Shown here in pieces: positions 20,292 through 27,333 of a stretch of 64,000 nt of DNA. The position numbers and the translations under genes were made by a program. The notes below the pieces were generated by a model. The model saw only the letters and a program-made list of their open reading frames with translations, made no database searches and was not told the origin of the DNA. Source of the DNA: Yersinia bercovieri ATCC 43970. Lineage in GTDB: Bacteria > Pseudomonadota > Gammaproteobacteria > Enterobacterales > Enterobacteriaceae. Location of the stretch: the NCBI RefSeq assembly GCF_013282745.1, contig NZ_CP054044.1, forward strand, positions 868,001 to 932,000. The letters are read 5' to 3'. Numbering within the stretch: position 1 is the first letter of the stretch; each line of letters begins with the position of its first letter.

Positions 20292-20678
20292 ATGTCACGC
20301 ATTATCAGCACTGAACTCGCCCCTGCCGCCATTGGCCCTTATGTCCAGGGTGTTGATCTGGGCAGCATGATCTTCACTTCCGGCCAGATCCCGGTTGATC
20401 CTAAAACCGGCCTGGTGGCTGATGAGGTTTCAGCTCAGGCACGTCAGTCACTGGAAAATGTGAAAGCTATCGTCGAAGCGGCTGGCCTGAAAGTTGCCGA
20501 TATCGTGAAAACCACGGTATTCGTGCAAGATCTGAATGATTTCAGCACAGTTAACGCCACTTACGAAGCCTTCTTCAATGAGCACAGTGCGCCATTCCCT
20601 GCGCGTTCATGTGTTGAAGTGGCGCGTCTGCCGAAAGATGTCAAAATCGAAATCGAAGCTATCGCGGTACGTCGTTAA
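20292..20678 (+). CDS. ridA: 2-iminobutanoate/2-iminopropanoate deaminase RidA
   Basis: RidA hydrolyses reactive enamines and imines released by PLP enzymes such as threonine dehydratase. The predicted 128 residues have the YjgF/Rid fold with the active-site Arg in PARSCVEVARLP (about residue 105) and the IGPYVQGVDLG N-terminal segment. An AGGAG ribosome site precedes the ATG at 20292; the upstream 14 in-frame codons are not typical. It lies downstream of pyrBI as in E. coli and has its own strong terminator. Confidence 0.97.
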   Translation: MSRIISTELAPAAIGPYVQGVDLGSMIFTSGQIPVDPKTGLVADEVSAQARQSLENVKAIVEAAGLKVADIVKTTVFVQDLNDFSTVNATYEAFFNEHSAPFPARSCVEVARLPKDVKIEIEAIAVRR

Positions 20679-20694
20679 TTCTGCTGTATTGCGC

Positions 20695-20724
20695 CACGGC
20701 TGGTGATTGCCAGCCGTGTTTTTT
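20695..20724 (+). terminator. Terminator after ridA
   Basis: A perfect 9-bp CACGGCTGG/CCAGCCGTG stem with a 6-base loop is followed by six Ts. It is a textbook intrinsic terminator ending pyrBI-ridA. Confidence 0.95.
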
Positions 20725-20772
20725 GCTCCACCATAAATACTTCCCCCCTTTTCCCTGTGCGCCATGGCAGAT

Positions 20773-20847
20773 CATCATGCTAATGATGTGGCAATTTTCT
20801 GCCCATCAATAAAGCAGCAGACTCACTGATTGCACCCTAATAGTGCT
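20773..20847 (+). promoter_or_regulatory. Two dyads upstream of the Anbu operon, one NtrC-like
   Basis: The dyad TGCACC-N6-GTGCT at 20831-20847 matches the NtrC site consensus (TGCACY-N5-GGTGCA) at all but two positions. It is centred about 75 bases before the predicted sigma-54 start. A second perfect dyad, CATCAT-N4-ATGATG, lies at 20773-20788 and has no known reader. The NtrC assignment is inference from consensus. Confidence 0.5.
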
Positions 20848-20888
20848 GAAATCGCGCTAATCCCCCCTATTTTGCCTGTTTTACGAGC

Positions 20889-20903
20889 TGGCACAGTTTA
20901 TGC
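20889..20903 (+). promoter_or_regulatory. Sigma-54 promoter of the Anbu operon
   Basis: TGGCACAGTTTATGC carries the invariant GG and GC of the -24/-12 promoter with the required 10-base spacing. It matches the full TGGCAC half and TGC of the second half. The first gene starts 40 bases downstream, leaving room for a start near 20914. The enhancer-binding protein is unknown, though an NtrC-like dyad lies upstream. Confidence 0.65.
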
Positions 20904-20942
20904 GTAATCCTCACTACAGCCGGTTCTGTTTGCGAGGTAATA

Positions 20943-22379
20943 ATGCTGAACATCGACCTTTCCACATCACGATTTTTCGATGAAATGTTACTGGCGCAGG
21001 GGCAACACCGAAGCCATTACGACGCCTACTGGCAGTGGTTACAACAGGCCGATCAACTGACCATTGCGCGCAAGCGCGAAGAAGCTGCGCTGCTGTTTCA
21101 CCGGGTGGGCATTACCTTCAATGTGTATGGTGACGATGATGGCGCCGAGCGCTTAATCCCGTTTGATAGCGTGCCACGTATTATTCCTGCCAGTGAATGG
21201 CAGATGTTGGACCGTGGCATTCGCCAACGTGTTCAAGCGCTGAATGCGTTTCTGCATGATATTTACCACGATCAACACATCCTAAAAGCAGGGATTATTC
21301 CGGCTGAACAAGTGTTAGCCAATGACCAATATCAGCCCTGTATGCAAGGGGTGAACCTGCACCGCGACACCTACGCACATATCATTGGCGTGGATATGGT
21401 TCGTAATAGCGATGGCCTCTATTATGTGTTGGAGGATAATCTGCGCACCCCATCCGGCGTCTCCTATATGCTGGAAAACCGCAAAATGATGATGCGGCTC
21501 TATCCGGAGCTGTTTGCGCAACAGCGCATCGCGCCGGTTGAGCGCTACCCTTCCCATTTGTTGCAAACACTGCGCGAAAGCACGCCAATCAACGATCCTA
21601 CCGTGGTGGTGCTGACCCCTGGGCGCTTTAATAGCGCCTATTTTGAGCACAGTTTTTTAGCGCAGCAGATGGGGGTCGAGCTAGTTGAAAGCGCGGATCT
21701 GTTCGTCAAAGAGGGGGCGGTCTTTATGCGCACCACCGCCGGCCCTTGCAAGATAGATGTTATCTATCGGCGAGTGGACGACGCCTTCCTCGACCCACTG
21801 GCTTTCCGCCCGGACTCCATGCTCGGTGTCCCTGGGCTACTATCAGTCTATCGGGCAGGTGGGGTGGTATTGGCTAACGCAATTGGTACTGGCGTTGCAG
21901 ATGATAAATCTATCTATCCGTATGTGCCGGAGATGATCCGTTTTTACCTCGCCGAAGATCCTATTCTGGCGAATGTCCCCACCTGGCAATGCCGCCAACC
22001 TACTGATTTATCTTATGTCTTGGCGAATCTGGATCAGATGGTGGTGAAAGAAGTTCATGGCGCAGGGGGCTATGGCATGTTGATCGGCCCCGCGGCCACC
22101 CAAGCGGAGATTGCCCAATTCCGCCAGTTGCTACTGGCGCGACCACAAAACTACATTGCACAAGAGACCCTCGCTCTCTCGACCTGCCCGACCTTTGTAA
22201 ACAACGGCCTTGCCCCACGCCACATTGATCTGCGCCCTTTTGCCCTCTCCGGCGCGGAAATTCGTCTAGTGCCCGGTGGCCTGACCCGCGTGGCACTGGC
22301 GGATGGTTCACTGGTGGTGAACTCCTCACAAGGCGGCGGCACCAAAGACACTTGGGTATTGGAGGATGATGCATGTTAA
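20943..22379 (+). CDS. Circularly permuted ATP-grasp protein (Anbu operon)
   Basis: This 478-residue protein belongs to the circularly permuted ATP-grasp type 2 family (older name DUF404/DUF407). The family is predicted to ligate amines or amino acids to carboxylates using ATP, but its substrate is unknown. Conserved stretches include NVYGDDDGAERLIPFD, YVLEDNLRTPSGVSYMLENR, VVKEVHGAGGYGMLIGP and LRPFALSGAEIRLVPGGLTRVAL. It is first in a tight operon with alpha-E, transglutaminase and Anbu genes, and its stop overlaps the next start. The operon probably performs a peptide or isopeptide ligation and cleavage cycle; that is inference. Confidence 0.88.
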   Translation: MLNIDLSTSRFFDEMLLAQGQHRSHYDAYWQWLQQADQLTIARKREEAALLFHRVGITFNVYGDDDGAERLIPFDSVPRIIPASEWQMLDRGIRQRVQALNAFLHDIYHDQHILKAGIIPAEQVLANDQYQPCMQGVNLHRDTYAHIIGVDMVRNSDGLYYVLEDNLRTPSGVSYMLENRKMMMRLYPELFAQQRIAPVERYPSHLLQTLRESTPINDPTVVVLTPGRFNSAYFEHSFLAQQMGVELVESADLFVKEGAVFMRTTAGPCKIDVIYRRVDDAFLDPLAFRPDSMLGVPGLLSVYRAGGVVLANAIGTGVADDKSIYPYVPEMIRFYLAEDPILANVPTWQCRQPTDLSYVLANLDQMVVKEVHGAGGYGMLIGPAATQAEIAQFRQLLLARPQNYIAQETLALSTCPTFVNNGLAPRHIDLRPFALSGAEIRLVPGGLTRVALADGSLVVNSSQGGGTKDTWVLEDDAC

Positions 22380-23302
22380 GCCGAACAGCCAGCGAGCTTT
22401 ATTGGATGGCCCGCTATCTTGAGCGGGCAGAGAACATCACCCGAGTGCTGGATGTCACCAACCGGCTATCGATGATGCCCACCAGCACCCGCGTGAATTT
22501 TGATCTATTGGTGCCCCTCAGTTTGAGCAACACGCAGGCCCTGTTTGCCGAACACTACCCGCAGGTGTCGATGACCCACCTGCTCAATTTTTTCGTGCTC
22601 GACAGCCATAATCCCAGCAGTATCTTCAGCTGCTTACAGATGGCCTGGAACAATGCCCATGCGGTGCGCGGCAGCTTGTCATCCGAGGTCTGGGAAAGTA
22701 TCAACGCCACCTGGATTGAGATGAAACAGCTGCGCCGACAGGGGATCAGCGCCGCCGGTATTGATGCCTTTTTTGACTGGGTTAAAGAGCGCTCACATCT
22801 CTTTCGTGGTGCGGTTTACGGCACTTTACTGCGCAGCGATGCACTCTATTTTATTCGTCTGGGCACCTTGATTGAGCGGGCTGACAGCACCGCTCGCCTG
22901 TTGGATGTGAAAAACCAGTTGCTGGATAGCGATGATGATCCGGTGCGCGAATACTACCGCATGGACACCTTGCTGCGGGCCGTCAGTGCCCGTGAGGCGT
23001 ACCACAGCTTGTACAAGCAGCAACTCAGCCGCGAGGCGATTGCGGAACTGCTGATTTTACGCAATGAGATCCCCCGCTCCCTGCTGGCCTGCATCAACGA
23101 CATGGAACAGCAGTTGGAATTGATTGGCGGCAGCCGCAGTCATCAGCCACGGCGGTTGGTCAGTATCTTGCTTGCCGAGCTGCGTTTTAGCAGCATTAAC
23201 GATGTGATGGCCGATGGCCTACACCTCTATCTGATGGATTTTTTAGGCAAGATCAATGCGATCGCTGACAGCATTCGTCAAACCTATCTGGAGGTCCAAT
23301 GA
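22373..23302 (+). CDS. Alpha-E domain protein (Anbu operon)
   Basis: This 309-residue protein is of the alpha-E family (DUF403), which is all-helical and always found with ATP-grasp and transglutaminase genes. Recognisable segments are MLSRTASELYWMARYLERAENITRVLDV at the N terminus, IRLGTLIERADSTARLLDVK in the middle and the conserved SREAYHSLYK-like and FNDPRSL-like region (here LRNEIPRSLLACI). Its molecular role is not established. It overlaps the genes on both sides by a few bases, so the four proteins are probably made together. Confidence 0.88.
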   Translation: MLSRTASELYWMARYLERAENITRVLDVTNRLSMMPTSTRVNFDLLVPLSLSNTQALFAEHYPQVSMTHLLNFFVLDSHNPSSIFSCLQMAWNNAHAVRGSLSSEVWESINATWIEMKQLRRQGISAAGIDAFFDWVKERSHLFRGAVYGTLLRSDALYFIRLGTLIERADSTARLLDVKNQLLDSDDDPVREYYRMDTLLRAVSAREAYHSLYKQQLSREAIAELLILRNEIPRSLLACINDMEQQLELIGGSRSHQPRRLVSILLAELRFSSINDVMADGLHLYLMDFLGKINAIADSIRQTYLEVQ

Positions 23303-24120
23303 GACTGAATGTCGATCACAGCACCCACTACACCTATGCACAGCAAGTGCAGCACAGCACGCAGTATCTGCGCCTAACGCCACAGGATTCGGCGCACCAG
23401 CGAATTCTCTCTTGGCAACTGACCTTACCGGAAGATGCCATCTGCACCACTGATGCCTTTGGCAATGTGCTGCACGTACTGACGCTGGATAAGCCCCATC
23501 AAGCCATCACCATTCAGGCCCAGGGGGTGGTGGAGATTGAAGATAACATGGAGGATGACAGTGGCGACCACCTATCCCCACTGGTGTTTCTGCGCCACAG
23601 TCCACTGACTCAGCCGGATTTCGCCATTCGCCAATTTGCATCCGGTTATTGTCAGGGCGTGACCCATGCGGATGCACAATTGGATTGCCTGACACTGATG
23701 ATGGGCGAGCTGCTGGCAAAAATGCCCTACAGCCCCGGCACCACCACGGTTCAGGACAGCGCAGCCCAAGCTTTTGCCGCCGGGCAAGGGGTATGTCAGG
23801 ATCACACCCACGTCTTTCTTGCCTGTTGCCGAAGTTTAAATATTCCGGCACGCTATGTAAGCGGCTATCTTTATACAGAATCCTCCAGTCATGTTGCGAC
23901 CCATGCTTGGGCCGAAGTGTGGCTGGATGGGCATTGGCAGAGCTTTGACGTCACCAATAACACCTGCAAACCGAATCAGCATTTGAAACTGGCGGTGGGC
24001 ATAGATTATCTGGATGCCTGCCCAGTGCGCGGCATTCGCCGAGGCGGTGGTTATGAGGATATGCAAACCATTGCTGCCGTGCATATGTTATCGACCCCGC
24101 GACGCGATATGTCGCAATAA
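23299..24120 (+). CDS. Transglutaminase-like cysteine peptidase family protein (Anbu operon)
   Basis: This 273-residue protein has a bacterial transglutaminase N-terminal domain (about 1-85) and a transglutaminase-like core. The catalytic Cys is in GVCQDHTHVFLACCRSLNIPARYVSGYL, the His in VATHAWAEVWLDG and the Asp in FDVTN. All three catalytic residues are present, so it should be active as a peptidase or an amide-forming/transferring enzyme. It starts within the alpha-E stop (ATGA) and ends 14 bases before the Anbu gene. Confidence 0.9.
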   Translation: MRLNVDHSTHYTYAQQVQHSTQYLRLTPQDSAHQRILSWQLTLPEDAICTTDAFGNVLHVLTLDKPHQAITIQAQGVVEIEDNMEDDSGDHLSPLVFLRHSPLTQPDFAIRQFASGYCQGVTHADAQLDCLTLMMGELLAKMPYSPGTTTVQDSAAQAFAAGQGVCQDHTHVFLACCRSLNIPARYVSGYLYTESSSHVATHAWAEVWLDGHWQSFDVTNNTCKPNQHLKLAVGIDYLDACPVRGIRRGGGYEDMQTIAAVHMLSTPRRDMSQ

Positions 24121-24134
24121 AAGGATACCGTGCA

Positions 24135-24869
24135 ATGACTTACTGTGTGGCCATGCGGCTGTCGTCCGGGTTAGTGTTTGCTTCCGACTCCCGAACCAAC
24201 GCCGGAGTGGATCATATTTCCACTTTTCGTAAATTGCATCTGTTTCAGCAACCGGGCGAACGAACACTGGTGGTGCAAAGCGCGGGCAATTTGGCGACCA
24301 CACAGAGTATTGTCAGCTTGCTGCAACGCCGCTGTCTCGATCCTGAGCAAACCAACTTGATGAATGTCGCCTCAATGTACGAAGCCGCCACCCTGTTGGG
24401 TGAAACGGTGCGTGAGGTGATTAACCGGGACAGCGGCGCACAGCAAAATAGCGGCGGCACCGATTTTAACTGTAACCTGTTGTTAGGTGGTCAGATTAAG
24501 GGTGAAGGGCTACGGCTGTTCCACATCTATCCGCAGGGTAATTTTATTGAAGCCACTCAGGACACCCCCTATTTTCAGATTGGCGAGAGTAAATATGGGA
24601 AGCCCATTATTGATCGCGTGTTGAGCTACGACACCCCACTGGATCAGGCGATGCAATGTGCACTGATTTCGATGGACTCGACTTTACGCAGTAATTTATC
24701 CGTGGGCTTGCCGCTGGATGTGATGATCTACCCCCTCGACAGTTTCAGCACCGAACAGCAGTATAGAATCACCGAGGATCACCCCTATTTTATGATGATC
24801 CGTAAGGGCTGGGGCGAGGGTTTGGTGAGTATTTTTGCGCAGTTACCGGGGTTGAAATTGGGGAGGTGA
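24135..24869 (+). CDS. Anbu, proteasome-type N-terminal nucleophile protease
   Basis: This 244-residue protein is of the Anbu family (ancestral beta subunit, bacterial relatives of 20S proteasome beta subunits and HslV). After removal of Met the mature N terminus is Thr (MTYC). The other catalytic residues are Asp18 (ASDSRTNAG) and Lys33 (TFRKLHLF). Yersinia Anbu has been reported to assemble into open helical rings, but its substrate is unknown. It closes the ATP-grasp/alpha-E/transglutaminase operon. No separate ATPase unfoldase is encoded nearby, unlike hslUV. Confidence 0.9.
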   Translation: MTYCVAMRLSSGLVFASDSRTNAGVDHISTFRKLHLFQQPGERTLVVQSAGNLATTQSIVSLLQRRCLDPEQTNLMNVASMYEAATLLGETVREVINRDSGAQQNSGGTDFNCNLLLGGQIKGEGLRLFHIYPQGNFIEATQDTPYFQIGESKYGKPIIDRVLSYDTPLDQAMQCALISMDSTLRSNLSVGLPLDVMIYPLDSFSTEQQYRITEDHPYFMMIRKGWGEGLVSIFAQLPGLKLGR

Positions 24870-25021
24870 TTCGGTTTTGGTGATAGGTTTCGGTTGATAA
24901 TCGTTCAGGCGATTGGTTCGGTTGTTAACGCTTCACGGCTTGCCTTGCCTGCATAATAGATCGGATCTGGTTTCGGTTGATATTCGTTCAGTGATCACCT
25001 GACCCTCGTCGCCTCAACCGA

Positions 25022-25047
25022 GCAGGAGGGCAGGCCGGCCCTCCTGC
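25022..25047. repeat. Hairpin inside the 24.9-25.5 kb element
   Basis: A perfect 10-bp stem, GCAGGAGGGC and complement, closes a 6-base loop. It is one of several strong local stems within the element and is not followed by a T run. Confidence 0.7.
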
Positions 25048-25427
25048 ACCTGCGGCTTGCGCGAAATATTGTGGCTGCGCCATCCCCTCCGGCAGCTTGC
25101 CGGCTAATCGAACCGGGGCTGACTCGCTCCCAGCTCGACAACCCCTTTCGCCGCGTCCATGCGGCTCATTCGGCCTGCAATCTTTGTCGGCAATATTCCT
25201 GATTGCGCTTAAGGTCAAAAGAGAAAGTCAAAATCAAAACCCTGTTTTTAGGTTTTGAAGTTAAAAGCACATTTGAGCTGCCGAGTGAAGAGTGGAGGTA
25301 GGACGCGAGGCATGGATGCCGAGCGAGCCGTGCTTGAGCAGGAGCGAATCACGGCGGTCCGTCAGCGTAATGATGAGCGAGGGCACCCACGAAGTGGGCA
25401 AGCGATACGTGCGCTAGCGCAGGGGTT

Positions 25428-25459
25428 CCAAGGGGGTTACGCGCTTGTAACCCCTTTGG
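25428..25459. repeat. 13-bp RNA-compatible hairpin inside the element
   Basis: CCAAGGGGGTTAC pairs with GTAACCCCTTTGG around a 6-base loop. The only non-Watson-Crick position is a G-T, which would be a G-U pair in plus-strand RNA but an A-C mismatch in minus-strand RNA. That asymmetry hints at a plus-strand transcript. Confidence 0.6.
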
Positions 25460-25550
25460 CGGTTGGTTCATCGGAGGCAAGGTGAGCGGTGACGCTTTAA
25501 CAACCGAACCTACCACTAACTGAATATCAACCGAAACCAGATCCGATCCA

Positions 25551-25585
25551 ACTGAACTGAATTGAATTGAATTGAATTGAATTAA
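25551..25585. repeat. Pentanucleotide tandem repeat upstream of treC stop
   Basis: Seven consecutive 5-base units are present: ACTGA twice, ATTGA four times and ATTAA once. They lie between the inverted-repeat element and the treC stop codon. The array is a short simple-sequence repeat that may vary in copy number between strains. Confidence 0.8.
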
Positions 25586-25591
25586 ACTAAC

Positions 25592-27253
25592 TCACCCTTT
25601 GATCCAATAAACCCCCTCATACCCCCGCAACACCATCTCCTGCGGTTGGAAGGCGCTTTCACCGTAGCTGCTCATCAATAGTTGCCAATTGCCACCCAGC
25701 TCAATCCCCTCTGGCTGCCATGCCTGCGGTTCACCACTCAGGTTCGCCACCACCAACAACTGCTTACCCTGCCAACTGCGAAAATAGCACCATAAATCAG
25801 GATGTTGCGGACAAAGATCCTGATAATCGCCAAACGTGAACAGATCATGTTGCTTACGCAGGGCGATTAAGTATTGGTAGGCATAAAACACTGAGTCAGC
25901 ATCCGCCAGTGCAGCATCGACATTAATATCACCATAGTTACTGCATGGCTCAATCCACGGCGTCCCTTGGCTGAATCCCGCATTGCGGCTGCGATCCCAC
26001 TGCATTGGTGTTCGGCCATTATCGCGGGATTTCACTGCCAGAATCGCCAATAACTCATCAGGTTCGCGCCCTTTGGCACTCAACTCAGTAAACATATTCA
26101 GGCTTTCTACATCACGGTATTGGCTGATAGAGCTAAAGTTAGGATTGGTCATCCCAAGCTCTTCGCCCTGATAGATATAGGGGGTGCCCTGCATACCGTG
26201 CAGCACCATCGCCAGCATCTTGGCCGCCGGCAGACGCAAAGCACCTTCATCGCCAAAGCGCGACACAATGCGCGGCTGATCGTGGTTGCACCAGAACAGC
26301 GCATTCCAGGCGCGATTATGCATCCCCTGCTGCCACTGGTTAAAAATCTGCTTTAGCTCAACCCGATCCGGCGGTATCAGCGACCACTTCTCGCCATTGA
26401 GATAATCCACTTTCAGATGATGAAAGTTAAAGGTCATCGACAGCTCATCGCCACCCAGTGCGGCATAACGCTGGCAATGTTCAAGGCGGGTGGAGGACAT
26501 CTCACCCACCGTCATCAGGCCGCGTGGTTGAAACACATCGCGGCTCATCTCTTGTAAAAATTCGTGGATACGGGGGCCATCGGTGTAGAAACGGCGGCCA
26601 TCGCCCTCAAAATCATCAGGAAAGTCCTGCTGTTTAGAAACCAGATTGATCACGTCCAGCCGCAAACCATCGACGCCAATATCAGCCCAGAACTCGCACA
26701 CTTTTTTCAGTTCATCGCGTACCGGCTGATGCTCCCAGTTCAAATCCGCCTGTTCGGTGGCGAACAAATGCAGGTAATATTGACCACTGGCGGCGTGCCA
26801 TTGCCAGGCGTTACCGCCAAATTTCGAGCGCCAGTTATTCGGTAAGTTATCACCCTCACCATCACGCCAAATGTAGAACTGACGATAAGGGCTGTGGCGA
26901 TCCTGCGCAGCTTTAAACCAGGCGTGCTCGGTGGAGGTGTGGTTAAACACCATATCCATCACGATACGGATCCCGCGCTGATGGGCTTGCGCGACCAGAT
27001 TTTTGAAGTCGTCCAGTGTGCCGTAAGCCGGGTCGATGGCGCAGTAATCCGCGACGTCATAGCCGTTATCCACTTGTGGCGAGAGATAGACGGGTGTCAG
27101 CCAAATGGCGTCAATGCCGAGTTTTTGCAGATAATCCAAACGTTGCGTCACCCCCGCCAGATCACCAAAGCCATTGCCGGTGCTGTCCTGAAAACTCTTC
27201 GGGTAAATCTGATAAATGACGCCGTTTTGCCACCAAGGGATAGGATTATTCAT
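25592..27253 (-). CDS. treC: Alpha,alpha-phosphotrehalase TreC
   Basis: TreC hydrolyses trehalose-6-phosphate to glucose and glucose-6-phosphate in the cytoplasm. The predicted 553 residues match E. coli TreC. This GH13 enzyme shows WWQNGVIYQIYPKSFQDSTGNGFGDL at the N terminus. The nucleophile is in GLRLDVINLVSK, the acid/base Glu in TVGEMSST and the third Asp in NHDQPRIVSRFGD. I chose MNNPIPWW as start; 21 in-frame upstream codons are atypical. It is downstream of treB and its 3' end abuts a repeat element. Confidence 0.96.
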   Translation of the reverse strand: MNNPIPWWQNGVIYQIYPKSFQDSTGNGFGDLAGVTQRLDYLQKLGIDAIWLTPVYLSPQVDNGYDVADYCAIDPAYGTLDDFKNLVAQAHQRGIRIVMDMVFNHTSTEHAWFKAAQDRHSPYRQFYIWRDGEGDNLPNNWRSKFGGNAWQWHAASGQYYLHLFATEQADLNWEHQPVRDELKKVCEFWADIGVDGLRLDVINLVSKQQDFPDDFEGDGRRFYTDGPRIHEFLQEMSRDVFQPRGLMTVGEMSSTRLEHCQRYAALGGDELSMTFNFHHLKVDYLNGEKWSLIPPDRVELKQIFNQWQQGMHNRAWNALFWCNHDQPRIVSRFGDEGALRLPAAKMLAMVLHGMQGTPYIYQGEELGMTNPNFSSISQYRDVESLNMFTELSAKGREPDELLAILAVKSRDNGRTPMQWDRSRNAGFSQGTPWIEPCSNYGDINVDAALADADSVFYAYQYLIALRKQHDLFTFGDYQDLCPQHPDLWCYFRSWQGKQLLVVANLSGEPQAWQPEGIELGGNWQLLMSSYGESAFQPQEMVLRGYEGVYWIKG

Positions 27254-27298
27254 AGCAGACTCTTTATTCGTAGAAAAACAGAAACCGTGGGAAAAATG

Positions 27299-27325
27299 AC
27301 GCCGCCAGTGTATCACCAGCGGCGT
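27299..27325 (-). terminator. Intercistronic hairpin treB-treC
   Basis: A perfect 7-bp ACGCCGC/GCGGCGT stem overlaps the spacer between treB and treC. On the minus strand it is followed by CATTTTTC. It resembles a partial terminator that would lower treC expression relative to treB, or an RNA-processing site. Confidence 0.55.
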
Positions 27326-27333
27326 TTCATGAC

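Larger units (their letters stand above)
24885..25548. repeat. Long inverted-repeat, hairpin-rich noncoding element
   Basis: A stretch of about 660 bases between the Anbu operon and treC has no convincing gene. Its ends are inverted. The 27 bases at 24959-24985 are the exact reverse complement of 25522-25548, and 14 bases at 24915-24928 are the exact reverse complement of 25497-25510. A second partial copy of the first motif lies at 24885-24907, so the outer arms are correctly nested. Inside are several GC-rich hairpins (25022-25047, 25089-25103, 25386-25398, 25428-25459). The structure resembles a nonautonomous dispersed element or a structured RNA. I know no established family name for it. 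Confidence 0.75.

Noticed and set aside
24988..25218. 76-codon minus-strand open frame inside the repeat element
   Set aside because: It is Pro/Arg/Gly-rich, runs through hairpin arms, has no ribosome site and no recognisable domain; it is probably a by-product of GC-rich repeat sequence.
25255..25485. 76-codon plus-strand open frame inside the repeat element
   Set aside because: It crosses two hairpins, has no known domain and no plausible ribosome site.
25551..25585. Tandem pentamer considered as a CRISPR-like array
   Set aside because: Units are 5 bases without spacers; no cas genes are present in the window.
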